The notes under the pieces: generated by a model
Told to the model about the DNA's origin: nothing
What the model saw: only the letters and a program-made list of their open reading frames with translations
Database searches by the model: none
Program-made: the position numbers and the translations under genes
Origin: Petaurus breviceps papuanus
Taxonomy: Eukaryota > Chordata > Mammalia > Diprotodontia > Petauridae
Length of the DNA: 64,000 nucleotides
Reading direction: 5' to 3'
Assembly (NCBI GenBank): GCA_028583685.1
Contig: JAMXIF010000031.1
Coordinates: 9,892,230-9,956,229, forward strand
Part shown: positions 46,970 to 58,439 of the stretch, piece by piece
Layout: each line of letters opens with the position of its first letter
Numbering within the stretch: the first letter of the stretch is position 1

Positions 46970-47560
46970 ATTTTCATTGATGCTTTTTATTTCTACATCA
47001 CAGTTATTCCAAGTATATCCTTCCCCTCTCCAGTGAACCATTCCTTATAACTAAGATTTTGAAAGACATTTGGGGGAAAAAAAAAAACATTCAAAACCAG
47101 CCTATACATTGATCATGTCTGACAGTATTAGTGTTCCATATCATAGTCCCTCATAACTGTTAGCGAGGAAGACAGGGATGGGAAGTTGGGGAGGGATTTC
47201 TCCATTCTTTTTGAGAGTCGAGATTGATTATCATAATGGTACAGCATCCAATTTTTTTTCTGTTTATGTTATTGTAGTGCTTGTGTATATTGTTTTCCTA
47301 GTTCTTATGCAACTGTTTCAGTTTTTTTAGATTTTCCTTTACTTCCTTGAATTCCTTATATGTTTTTTCTTAATGGCACATTAATATTTCGTTATATCCA
47401 TGTACCATGATTTGTTTAGTGATTCTCCATTCACTGGACATGTAATTTGTTTCCTGTTCTTTGCTACCATAAAAGGTACTATTGTGAATATTTTGGTTCG
47501 TATAGGATGTTTCGTGGTATATGTTTAGTAGTAAGATCTTGGGGAAAAGGGTAAGGACAT
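46970..47560 (-). mobile_element. Old L1 3' relic just before the fourth exon
   Basis: GGAAGACAGGGATGGGAAGT, CACATTAATATTTCGTTATA and CTTTGCTACCATAAAAGG resemble the complement of an L1 3' region. It ends about 55 bp before exon 47615, so the splice acceptor lies next to it. Confidence 0.5.
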
Positions 47561-47614
47561 TTTAGTAAATGAAGATTTTCAATAATTTGTATTGCCTATT
47601 ATTCTTACTTATAG

Positions 47615-47827
47615 GCTCTCTATGAAAACATGTTAGTGGAGCTGCCCTTTGCTGGTTTTTTCCTTTCCAAATTGCTTGGGACAAGTGCTGATGTGGATAT
47701 TCATCACCTGGCATCATTAGATCCTGAAATGTATAAAAATTTGCTTTTCCTCAAGAGCTATGAAGGTGATGTGGAGGAACTTGGACTAAACTTTACTGTG
47801 GTGAATAATGATCTTGGAGAGGCACAG
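47615..47827 (+). CDS. UBE3C: UBE3C exon, HECT N-lobe with E2-binding region
   Basis: Fourth exon, 213 nt, phase 0 on both sides (exactly 71 codons). It encodes ALYENMLVELPFAGFFLSKL, a DVDIHHLASLDPE segment and ends NFTVVNNDLGEAQ. ALYENxLVxLPFAxFFLxKL is the helix leading to the E2 contact surface, and LGxxxVxDLxxLDPExYKNL is typical of HECT ligases. The acceptor is TTACTTATAG; the donor is CAG|GTAAGA. From memory, human UBE3C continues VVELKFGGKD, which is not found in the remaining 16.2 kb, so the next exon lies beyond the window. The HECT C-lobe and the catalytic cysteine are therefore not visible. From memory this copy differs from human at only a few positions, for example SYEGDVEE where human has SYEDDVEE. 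Confidence 0.95.
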
Positions 47828-48179
47828 GTAAGACTGGGGCATTTGAGGTGTTTCTTTTTTTCTTCTTAACATAGCTAGTTAATGATTGCTTCCCAACCCT
47901 TGTTGCCCTTAGGCAATAGAGGAGATAAGGCACATATTGAATGGGTCACACTTGTGTCATTCTCAATAAAGGTGTAGCCTCTATTATTTCAGTTTGGTGA
48001 GTACAGTAATCACTAATGGTGACTATAAATTTAGGAATAAAGAAAAGGATTTCTGTTTCATGATTGCAGATTGCTTTGCCTTCTTAAATCAGCTTGTGGA
48101 AGCCTTTGCTGAAACACATGATAATAGGGATCCATTGAAGGAATTTCAAATGTTTAGCCTTGAGAAGAGAAGACTAACA

Positions 48180-48775
48180 GAGAGGAAGATATAAGTGTTT
48201 TCCAGTATTTGAAGGACTATCATATTGAAGAGGGACTGACAGTGTTTTGCTTGGTCTGAGAAGGTAGAACTAGCATCAGTGCATCAGTGGGTAGTAAAGT
48301 GTAGAAAGGTAGATTTTCAATAAAGACTAACTACATTATCAAATAATGGAAAAGAGTGAACTCTGTAAACTAAAGACAAGTAAGCTTGACTTCTATTCTT
48401 GGTAAAATTCTGCAACACATTAAGAGGACTGTTTGTGACCACTTCACAAAGAAACAGTGATCAAAAAGAGTCAGCATGGCTTCATTAAGAACAAGTTATA
48501 ACAGACTTTGTTTCCCTTTATTTTTAACCACGTAACATGAGTTGTAGTTCCATAGGTACAGTATACTTAGATTTCAGGATAGCATTTAACAAAATCACTT
48601 GTTCTGTGGTTGTCAATAAGATACAGAAAAATATTAATTATGTTCTAGAGTTATGTGGATATGTAACTGGACAGTTAACACTAATGGCTTCATGTCAGTT
48701 TGGCAGGTATGTAGTGGTTCCACTCCTATTGCGTAGGAGTAATATCTACCCCTATGCAGACTAGACTGATTTTTT
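48180..48775 (+). mobile_element. L3/CR1 LINE reverse transcriptase relic, part 1
   Basis: AAAGAGTCAGCATGGCTTCA and a frame reading YLDFRIAFNKITCSVVVNKI match the CR1-clade YLDFSKAFDKVxHxxLxxKL. The element continues at 49236 after younger inserts. Confidence 0.7.
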
Positions 48776-48796
48776 TTTTCCTTAAAAAATATTAAA

Positions 48797-48953
48797 GGGG
48801 CGGCTAGGTGGCGCAGTGAATAGAGCACCGGCCCTGGAGTCAGGAGGTCCTGAGTTCAAATCCGGCCTCAGACACTTAACACAACAAACTAGCTGTGTGA
48901 CCTTGGGCAAGTCACTTAACCCCAATTTCCCCCCACCCCCCAAAATAAAAAAG
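48797..48953 (+). mobile_element. Family A SINE, best preserved copy
   Basis: GGGGCGGCTAGGTGGCGCAG head, CGGCCCTGGAGTCAGGAGG, GAGTTCAAATCCGGCC B box, tail TGGGCAAGTCACTTAACCCC. Four CpG sites remain. The 8-bp repeat ATATTAAA flanks it (48789-48796, 48954-48961). Probably the youngest SINE here. Confidence 0.93.
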
Positions 48954-48961
48954 ATATTAAA

Positions 48962-49235
48962 AACCATCTTTGAGGCCTAATTGACTTAGGCTGTTGATGT
49001 AGCTTCCTAGTTACCAAGGTACAAAAACAGCCCACAAGGAGGCAGCAGTTGCTGGCACCAACACAAACAGGAAAGCTGTTTTCTACTGAATCAGTGCTGG
49101 ATCTTTGCTAAGTCTCTTTTCCATGATATGACTAAGTAAACCTCCTTTTGTTAACTATTAGATGATCAATAAATATCTCATTTTCTTTCAATTCCAAATT
49201 CCAGTTCACCTGCATGAACCAGACCTGCCCTCTTA
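48962..49235 (+). mobile_element. Unclassified insert in the L3 LINE
   Basis: This block separates the two halves of the L3 relic. GATGATCAATAAATATCTC near its end could be a polyadenylation signal, so a small solo LTR is possible, but no duplication or TG/CA ends were found. Confidence 0.3.
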
Positions 49236-49905
49236 TATCAAAAGACATTCTTGGCTCTGTGCTGGTCAATGTTTTTGTCAGTGGCTTGGATAAAAGTATA
49301 GATTGGTATGTATGTCAGATTAGCAGACAATATGAATCTTTCCAATGCTTTGGATGATAGGATATGAAAAGTTCTCAGTCAGCTAGAAATAATACTGTGT
49401 TCAGATTTGGGCACCATATTTTAGGAAAGAGATAGATAAGCTAGAGATTGTTGAGAAGAGAATGACCAAAATTAATTGTTGAAAGACTCAAGCATATGCC
49501 ATTCTGCACTGTTAGTGGGAGTTACCTCATTGGAAATTTCCTAAACTTATGAAATCACAGGTCTAGTCTCCCTCTTCTCCCCAAATAATTTGGGGATGAG
49601 GATAGAACACAATAGTTGTGGTCTAGTATTTAAGGTGTTGTAATATGGAAGAGGTACCGTACAGACCTAATCTTCTTGATCTTGGAGAGCAGAATTGAGT
49701 AATGAACAGAAATTATGGAAGCAGATTTAGGTTTGATGTAAAAAAAAAGCTTTCCTGACATCAAGAAGTATTAAGAAGTGGAATGGGTTGTTTCAGGAGA
49801 AACTTTGATGACCTAGTTGGAGACATTGAGGATTCTTGGGCTCATTGGCCTCTGAAATGCCTTTTCAACAAAGTAAAGATGGAGAACACATCTGTTTAGT
49901 CTTCT
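49236..49905 (+). mobile_element. L3/CR1 LINE relic, part 2
   Basis: TGTGCTGGTCAATGTTTTTG, GTGGCTTGGATAAAAGTATA and GTGTTCAGATTTGGGCACCA are in the CR1 order after part 1. A short SINE-like shred lies at 49505-49565. Confidence 0.65.
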
Positions 49906-50384
49906 TTCAAGATAATAATTATTCATCTCTTAGTCTTTTCATAATCTTCCTAGTTCAAATTTTTTTAAACAATTTCCTTGGAAGATATGTTTTATATATA
50001 TAATCAGTCTTGTGGTTCTTTTAGATTTTATTCAGTTTTTCCTTCTATTTTTTAACAATGTAAACCCTCATTTTATGAAATTCTTTCAGATATAAAATAA
50101 AAAGATTACTTTCTGTCATCAGAAATAACTTTAATATTTTCTAGTATTGTTTTGTTTTTTTTAAATTACAGCACTATAATTCTGACTCACTTTGTCATTG
50201 AATATGTGCCTTTTTATTTGGATGTCAGAAACATGGATTCTAATTAGGGTCCTGCTGTTAGCCGACAGAATGACACTGGGCAAATAGAAGCTCTTAGTTT
50301 AACAGTTGAGAAAATTGCCTGTAGTAGGTAATCAGTAAATGTTTATTGACTGACATTTCTGTTGAGGGCCATTTCTTACTAGAG

Positions 50385-50640
50385 CCTGCAGTCAAAAAGT
50401 CCTAAGTTCAAATCCAGCCTCAGACACTAGACGTGCAATTCTGGGCAAGTCATTTAACCTCTATTTGCTTGTTTCTTCAACTGTAAAATGAGTATAATAA
50501 TAGCACCCACCTCTCAGGGTTGTTGTGAGGATAAAATGGGATAATAATTATAAAACCACAGTTCCTGGCACATAGTAGGTCTTTTTTCAAAGTGCTATAT
50601 ACTATTAGTCATCATTATTATTGTAACATGCATCTCTGCA
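50385..50640 (+). mobile_element. MIR-like SINE
   Basis: AAGTTCAAATCCAGCCTCAG, TTCTGGGCAAGTCATTTAAC, AACTGTAAAATGAG and CCTGGCACATAGTAGGTC follow the MIR order. Confidence 0.75.
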
Positions 50641-51344
50641 TGTGTAAAGTTGATACTAGTTACACAAATTGGGAGAACTATATGTATAACATAAAGAGGA
50701 TCTTGTACAGATAAATGTTAGGTAGAAACAGATAACCTGTAAACAGTCCTGACTTTCTGGCACCAGTTGAGTCATTTAACCTAGTGGCTCCAAGCAAACT
50801 TCTAAGATTACAATTTATAGAAGTCTTAACTATGATTACTAAAAGAATTTACTTACCTTGTAGCTGTGCTGATTAAAAAGAAATAAAAGCAACAAAAGAA
50901 GTTTAATTTTTCCACATGAAGTTTTATTTATTTACAAAAATATACAGTTTTAAGCCTGGTTGATTAATTTAACTTGATTAGTTTTGATAGAGTCAATGAA
51001 AATACTGCATTTTAATATACAACTATATTGAGAACTTTGGAGCTGAATTATATTAATGAGTAAGAATTTCTGTAATAGGTCAGATCTCTGGTTAGTGTAG
51101 CCAAAGATTTTCTCTGAAAATGTACACAAAAAATATTATGAAAATTATGGGAAGACTTGGTTATTCTCTCTTAATTAGCTTCTGATATTAGAGTTATACT
51201 CTGTCTAGTTTTTTTTTTGTTTAAACTGTTATAAACTTATCTCCAAACAATTTTTTTTAATTTTTATTTTGAAATTTTAATCAAGCTATTTGTATGATCA
51301 GCTTATATTTATCTGTTGGGTTCTCCCATAAGTTGAGTACATGC

Positions 51345-51755
51345 TACCGTGTTTCCCCGATAATAAGACCTATCCTGAAAATAAGCCCTCCCCTTACTGT
51401 GTAAGATTCCTCCAAAATAAGCCCTACCTTTATTTTTACTCTGGTGGAGGTGGCCCCCCCCCCCCCACGCCACAATATTTTCTGTTTTTTCCCCCCCCCC
51501 CCCCCCCCCCGGGTGAAACGCACGCCGCGCTCCGAGCTGCATCCAATCAGAGCTGTAGCAGTGAGCGCGTCATCCTGTTCTTCCCCAGTGATTTGCTTAT
51601 TGAATAAAGGTACATTTTTTTGTTCACATTTACCTGTTTATTAAAATTGCTGTCAATGTTCATTAAAATAAGCCCTCCCCTGAAAATAAGCCCTCTGGTG
51701 TTTTTCTGTCCAAAAATTTAATAAGACAGTGTCTTATTATCGGGGAAACACGGTA
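51345..51755 (+). mobile_element. TA-flanked MITE, copy 2
   Basis: TA at 51345-51346 and 51754-51755; ends CCGTGTTTCCCCGATAAT in inverted orientation. Its middle differs from copies 1 and 4: two C runs (13 at 51454-51466, about 20 at 51491-51510) replace part of it. GAATAAAGG (51602) and the right-end palindrome are kept. Confidence 0.9.
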
Positions 51756-51819
51756 TGCTTTCTTTGATTTAACCTAAGCTTAGACTTTTCACTTTATCAA
51801 GGATTCACTCTAATCATCA

Positions 51820-52010
51820 GTCAATAATCACTTATTAAATGCTTACTGTTGTACTATACTGAGTGCTGGGGATACGAAGAAAAACAATCGCTTCCTGCTC
51901 TCTAGGAGATCAAATTTCTAATGAGAAATATCATAACATGCAAATAACTATGTACTTATAAGATATATGTAAAGAGCTAATATAGAATAATCTCAGAGAA
52001 AAGGCATCAG
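51820..52010 (+). mobile_element. Ancient interspersed repeat (copy c), split by HSPA8
   Basis: ATCACTTATTAAATGCTTAC, GAGTGCTGGGGATACGAAG, GCTCTCTAGGAGATCAAATT and AATCTCAGAGAAAAGGCA. The other half resumes at 54297 (AGCCCTCTTGCAGAAGGTAA). The pseudogene landed inside it. Confidence 0.65.
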
Positions 52011-52024
52011 AAGTACTAGAGACC

Positions 52025-54282
52025 TGTCTACTCAGCGCAGCAGCAGCCCTTCTCTCTTCACAGTGGTCCGCTACGACCCCCGACTCCCCAGCAACCATGT
52101 CGAAGGGACCCGCAGTTGGCATTGATCTTTGGCACCACTTACTCTTGTGTGGGAGTCTTCCAACATGGGAAAGTGGAGATCATTGCTAATGACCAAGGAA
52201 ACAGGACCACCCCATGCTACGTCACCTTCACTGACGCAGAACATTTAATTGGTGATGCTGCAAAGAATCAAGTTGCAATGAACCCCACCAACCCAGTTTT
52301 TGATGCCAAACATCTGTTGGTCGCAGATTTGATGATGCAGTTGTACAATCAGACATGAAGCATTGGCCTTTTATGGTGGTGAATGACACAGCAGGTCTAA
52401 GGTCCAAGTGGAATACAAAGGGGAGACCAAAAGTTTCTATCCAGAGGAAGTATCTTCTATGGTCTTGACCAAGATGAAAGAAATTACTGAAGCTTACCTT
52501 GGAAAGACTGTCACAAATGCTGTGGTCACAGTACCAGCCTATTTCAATGATTCCCAGCGTCAGGCCACCAAAGATGGTGGAACCATAGCTGGTCCTCAGT
52601 GTGCTCTGAATCATCAATGAGCCAACTGCTGCTGCTATTGCTTATTGCTATTGCAACTGTTATGGCTTGGACAAAAAGGTTGATCCCGAGAGAAATGTGT
52701 TGATCTTTGACCTTGGAGGTGGTACTTTTGATGTCTCCATTCTTACCACTGAAGATGGCATCTTTGAGGTCAAGTCCACAGCTGGGGACACCCACTTGGG
52801 TGGGGAGGACTTTGACAACCAAATGGTCAACCGTTTCATTGCCAAGTTCAAGCGAAAGCACAAGAAGGACATCAGTGAGAACAAGAGGGCTGTTTGCCAT
52901 CTCCTCACTGCTTGTGAACGTGCAAAGCGTACCCTCTCTTCCAGTACCCAGGCCAGTATTGAGATTGATTCCCTCTATGAAGGTATTGACTTCTATACAT
53001 CAATCACCTGGGCCTGTTTTGAAGCGCTAAATGCTGATCTCTTCTGTGGCACACTGGACCCTGTGGAGAAGGCTTTAAGAGATGCCAAGCTAGATAAGTC
53101 TCAGATTCATGACATCGTCCTGGTGGATGGTTCCACTTGAATCCCTAAAATCCAGAAGCTTCTGCAAGACTTCTTTAATGGCAAGGAGCTCAGCAAGAGT
53201 ATCAGTTCTGATGAAGCTGTTGCTTATGGTGCAGCTGTCCAGGCTGCCATTTTGTCTGGAGATAAATCTGAGAATGTGCAGGACTTGCTGTTGGATGTCA
53301 CTCCTCTTTCCCTTGGAATTGAAACTGCTGGTGGAGTTATGACCGTTCTGATCAAACGCAATACCACCATCCCCACCAAGCAGACACAGACCTTTACCAC
53401 CTATTCGGACAACCAGCCTGGTGTGCTTATTCAGGTTTATGAAGGTGAGAGAGCAATGACAAAGGATAACAATCTGCTTGGCAAATTTGAGCTCACAGGA
53501 ATCCCCCAGCACCCAGGGGTGTTCCTCACATTGAAGTAACATTTGACATTAACGCACAGGGCATCCTCAGTGTTTCTGCTGTGGATAAGAGCACAGGCAA
53601 GGAGAAAAAGATCACCATCACCAATGATACAGGACGTCTGAGCAAAGAAAACATTGAGCATATGGTCCAGGAAGCTGAGAAATACAAGGTTGAGGATGAA
53701 AAGCAGAGAGACAGGGCGTCTTCCAAGAATTCTCTTGAATCTTATGCTTTAAACATGAAAGCAACTGTAGAGGATGAAAAACTGCAAGGCAAAATTGGTG
53801 ATGAAGACAAACAGAAGATCCTTGACAAATGTAATGAAATAATCAGCTGGCTGGATAAGAACCAGACTGCTGAGAAGGAAGAATTTGAGCACCAGCAGAA
53901 AGAATTGAAGAAGGTCTGCAAGCCCATTATTACTAAGCTGTACCGGAGTGCAGGGGGCATGCCAGGAGGCATGCCTGGTGGGTTCCCAGGGGGTGGAGCA
54001 GCCCCATCTGGAGGTGCTTCTTCTGGACCCACCATTGAAGAGGTCGACTAAACACACCAGAAGAAAGAGCTTTCCAAAAATTGAAGGACTCAGATTTGTA
54101 GCCAAGGCAGTTAGCAGTTTAAAAGCAACATTTAAGATACTGTATAAATCTGGGCATTCTGAATACTTGAATGTGTGCAGAGGGAGAGAAGTGAACAACA
54201 TTGTACTTTATCAGTGCTGTAAACAAGTGGAAATGCAGTTGTCTTGGAGAATAAAATCTATTTAAAATTGGCAGAAAAAAAA
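52025..54282 (+). pseudogene. HSPA8: HSPA8 (Hsc70) processed pseudogene
   Basis: Intronless, nearly full-length retrocopy of the constitutive Hsp70 chaperone HSPA8. It has about 72 bp of 5'UTR, ATG at 52097 ([10 protein letters not shown]), the Hsp70 nucleotide-binding signatures ([31 protein letters not shown]), the substrate-binding domain, the [15 protein letters not shown] tail and the C-terminal EEVD (stop at 54049-54051). A 3'UTR of about 220 bp follows, with AATAAA at 54250-54255 and a short poly(A). The 14-bp direct repeat AAGTACTAGAGACC flanks it (52011-52024 and 54283-54296). It is dead: one extra T after codon 10, losses of one base near codons 73, 103 and 470, one extra base near codon 170, an 18-bp insertion near 52643-52660, a lost codon, and CGA to TGA at 53138. 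It sits inside an older interspersed repeat in the UBE3C intron, in the same direction as UBE3C. Confidence 0.96.
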
Positions 54283-54349
54283 AAGTACTAGAGACCAGAG
54301 AAGCCCTCTTGCAGAAGGTAAGATTTGAGCTAAGGTAAAAATTTTGTTG

Positions 54350-55465
54350 ACTAAACCCATTACAACAGGTCATGTAGTAAAAAGGATTTTTAAAAATTAG
54401 AGTTACCTTGGAAAAGCCCCATCTTCTTTCCCAAACTCAACTTCTTCACCTGTAAAATGAGGATAATAATACTTATATTGCGCAACAAATAGTACTGTTG
54501 TGAGAAGCAAGAGAAAGCATATTATTAAGTGCTTTGTTATCCAAAAATAAGTAGAGTAGTTGTTATAGATTTTTATCCTATATAATCCCACTCATCATTC
54601 TAGCCTAGAGAGTTCTAAAGAAATTCTTCTTTGACTCTCTGGTAATATAGTAGATTTGTTATTTTCATCAGTAAGTATGTAGGCTAGTAAATGCAACTGT
54701 TAAGTTCCAAAAGGACTGGTCTCATTTATTTATTAGCAAAGGCACTGTTGGGTGCTGTTGGGAAACTGGTGGCTTGGGGGTAGAAAGGCATGCTTAATTT
54801 AAGGGGTGGAGGGAAGGAGAACTACTGAAAACAAGGGATAATTAAAAATAAATGACCCTTTCATTTATCCTAAATTTGTTCTTTATTTGGCCTTGACCAT
54901 CAACATTAGCTTTGCATCTTTTTTTTTTTTACTTTGAAGGCAAGATAAAGCAATATCTGAACATATTTCTTGGAAGGGAATCATGTGGCTTCTCTTCCAA
55001 AGCTATACTATATAATTTCTATCTGTGCTGTCAGTGAAGCTTTGAATGATACAACATTTAGGTCTAGTATAGGTCTACTATAGACAATCTACTGAAAGTA
55101 GCAATTCTTATAGCTTATTTTGACTAGACTACTTGGTTTAAAATTGTCCATTCATGGTGGTGGAAAGGTATTTATTTTAGGTGCCATGTGACATTTCCTA
55201 AATTTAGAAAGATATAAGTATATCTTTTCATGCCTACATCTATAGGCTTTTTCAGGAGTCAGATTCCATTGCCTCCCAAAACAGCAAACCAAGCATTCTT
55301 TTTAGGTTTCCAGATAGGGACAAATACACTATATTATATTGTAGAAAGGCTCCAATTTTGAAGGTAGATACTAGTTTCTAGTTTTCTTAAGTTGTTTTAG
55401 ATATCCACAGGAGAAATTTCAGGAAGTAAGCTGATGATATATTGTAGGATTACCATACTATAAAT
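54350..55465. other. Intron, one MIR shred
   Basis: 54430-54560 resembles a MIR core (CTTCACCTGTAAAATGAG). The rest is unrecognised. Confidence 0.5.
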
Positions 55466-55468
55466 ATA

Positions 55469-55839
55469 TACCGTGTTTCCCCGATAATAAGACACTGTCT
55501 TATTATTTTTTTGGACAGAAAAACACCAGAGGGCTTATTTTCAGGGGAGGGCTTATTTTAATGAACATTGACAGCAATTTTAATAAACAGGTAAATGTGA
55601 ACAAAAAAATGTACCTTTATTCAATAATGAATTCAATAAAGAACAGGATGACGCGCTCACTGCTGCAGCTCTGATTGGATGCAGCTTGGAGCGTGGCATG
55701 CATTTCACCTGGGTGGGGGGACGGTGCATACAGAGGGTACCGTAATGTAGCATGTAGCGCAGGGGATCACCTTCACTACAGTAGCAATCTCGATAGGGCT
55801 TATTTTCGGGATAGGTCTTATTATCGGGGAAACACGGTA
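55469..55839 (-). mobile_element. TA-flanked MITE, copy 3 (inverted)
   Basis: TA at 55469-55470 and 55838-55839. It is the reverse orientation of copies 1, 2 and 4, beginning with the palindromic end and ending CTTATTATCGGGGAAACACG. Shorter than the others, lacking one internal AATAAGCCC block. Confidence 0.9.
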
Positions 55840-56039
55840 ATAGTTGTGCTGTTATTCACATCAGTGTATATCCATGCTGACTGCTGCCCTATTTTTTAGG
55901 TAAATCGACCTATCCTGATGTAAGCTAAATCTGTTTATGAGAACTGCTAAAATTCCTATAGTGAAAGCCTCTTAGAAATTAGTTCCATTATGAAAATTGT
56001 TCTAGAAATCTGAATTTGGTTAATTTTCAGATATATTCT

Positions 56040-56206
56040 TTTTTTTTCTTTTTCTTTTTGGAGGGGGCAATACAGGGCAGTTGGGGCTAAGTGACTTGCC
56101 CAAGGTCACACAGCTAGTTGAGTGTCAAGTGTCTGAGTCTGGATTTGAGCTCAGGTCCTTCTAACTACAGGGCCAGTGCTCTATTCACTGCGTCACCTAG
56201 CTGCCT
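56040..56206 (-). mobile_element. Family A SINE
   Basis: Complement of GGCAGCTAGGTGACGCAGTG head and CAAGTCACTTAGCCCC tail. No clear duplication. Confidence 0.85.
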
Positions 56207-56209
56207 CTG

Positions 56210-58025
56210 AGATTGTGTGTGTATGTGTGTTTGTGTATTCAGTTTCTTATTCTTTCTTCATTATCATACTTCAGTTACAACAATGTCATTGAGGTCAAAA
56301 CCCACATATTTTCCTCACTCACCAAATTCTTTAAAATTTGATAGGACAGAAGTAATCTTATTGTTAAAACTAGTCAGTATATGTTATCAAGTGTCAGTCC
56401 TCAGTGAGGCTTTATCAGTTGCCTTGAAGATAGAGAATTCTACTATTTATAAAAGTCATGAAGTTCCAAAGTACAACTAATAACTGACACCTGTTGTAAG
56501 CTATCTTTGTTATCATAATATCCATGTTAATTGCTTATGCATCTTAGTATTCTGTCTCTGATAGTGATAACTCTCAGAGAATATGTAGTTGCTCTCTTTG
56601 AAACAGATACCAAAGGGTAAGGGATATAATCCAGATATCCCTACCATCCCTTAATAATCTAGATACTCTAAGTGGTTCACATTAAATACAGAAAATTCAA
56701 TAGTATCTGAGGCTGACATATTTTAATCAAGTCAGATTTTATGTCACTACAATGATAAAACATGATTTTTAAGGGAATTTAATGAAAAGTAAAAGTAGTT
56801 TTAACAGTGATTTAGTTATTTAAATAATTAAGTTGTGACCTCAGCACTTAATTTGAGTAACCAATTTTATCTTGATGCATAACTCAGGGATGATTATGGC
56901 TACAGAACCATGGAAACAGACTGCATTTTTAAAACCTTGAAAGTTTTCCAGCTGCTCTGTTAAATTACTTTTGCCAGTGCAATGACTTGCTAATAGCATT
57001 TTCCCCATTAATATAGATTGGTTACACTAAAAGAAAATACCAGAGACACTTCTTTCATGCTACATGATCATCTCTACCTTTCATCCATATTCATTACAGT
57101 TGAATAATTGTTCCATTATGAATATAGTGATTGAAGATATGAATATTGGAACTTGCAGTAACATATAATCCAATAACATTTTCTGTAATATTTATCCAAT
57201 GTCTGTTTTCTCCTAGAACCGTTAAAAATATTACAGAGTACTGAGTGGGATGAGTCAACGTTCAATTCTACCATCAGCAGTCTAATGCATAGGTCTTCCT
57301 TGAGATTCCTCCCAACATTTTTATTTTATTTTATTTTTGTTTTATTGTGCAATGTGCTTTCCAAGACTATAGTACCAATAGCTGATAACTGAATTACCCA
57401 GAAAACCTGAGAAGTATAATTTTTTAAATCACATAGCCACTTTTTTCATTTATTTTCTCTAATAATAATCACCCCGAGGGAAAAAATCAGTGTACAGTCA
57501 TCTGTCATTTATTCAACTGAGCTGCATTTTTCTTATAGGAGATTCAATTTAATCCTACAGGACTTAATATTTAAGAAGGTTGTTGCTGGTCCTTTCTGCT
57601 ACTGGAGAATAAGTTATTTTAGTACAACTGAATTTCTGTAAAACTAAAGCTTAATCAGGGAAATAATTTTAATGGAAACATTTTTAAAAATTATATTAGT
57701 CCTTTGTTTTTATATCACCTACATTGTCCCCTGTATCTCTCCTATAACAAGGAAAATTTTTAAAAGAGGAACAAGGAAAAAAATGAGCAAAACCAAACAG
57801 TATAACAAAAAAATCTGGCATTATATTCAGTATTCCACACCCATGGACCTTTACCTCTGCAAAGAAGCAGGAGGGTGGTGTGGGGAGTGCATTCTTATAT
57901 CTCTTCTTTGGAGCCAAGCTTGGTCATTACAGTTTCACAACAGGTGTGATTGTTTTGTGATGTTCTCGGCATTTAACATTGTTGTGTTATTATGCATGTT
58001 GTACTTCGTTTTGCATCAGTTCTTA
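56210..58025. other. Intron, nothing recognised
   Basis: AT-rich; a 126-codon open frame at 57672-58052 has no family signature. Confidence 0.5.
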
Positions 58026-58029
58026 TATC

Positions 58030-58410
58030 TTAACATACTTTTTTATATTTAACATGTTTATTGTTTCTCATACTATTGCTCTACTGCATTCATGTACTGA
58101 AGTTCCTTCAAACTTTAGCCATTCTCTTATCAGTGGGACATCCACTTTGTTTCTCCTTCTTTGCTATTATAGTAGAAAAAAAAAAGTGCTGCTATAGATG
58201 ATTTGGTGTTAGGGAGTCTTTTTGTTAATGACCTTCCTTGGGGTGTATGCTTGGTAGTAGAATTGCTAGGTGTAAGAATGTGGACATGATGTCACTTTAT
58301 TTGCATGATTCCAAAAATGCTTTCTGGAATAGTTGTATCAATTCATAGCTCTACTAAAAGTGCATTAGTGTGCTTAGGTTTTCATAACCCCTCTAACTCT
58401 TCCCAGCCTG
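58030..58410 (-). mobile_element. L1 3' relic
   Basis: AGTGCTGCTATAGATGATTT, CTTGGTAGTAGAATTGCTAG and AAAAGTGCATTAGTGTGC are the complement of L1 ORF2-end landmarks. Confidence 0.6.
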
Positions 58411-58439
58411 CTCTATGCCATGCCATCTCTTTTTAAAGA

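Noticed and set aside
48797-48860. tRNA gene candidate from A/B-box-like sequence
   Set aside because: It is a SINE head; no cloverleaf with anticodon arm is complete.
52228-52900. Open frames antisense to the HSPA8 pseudogene (129 and 118 codons)
   Set aside because: Shadow frames of the Hsp70 coding sequence; no motifs of their own.
57672-58052. 126-codon frame on the + strand
   Set aside because: Runs into an L1 relic and has no recognisable domain.
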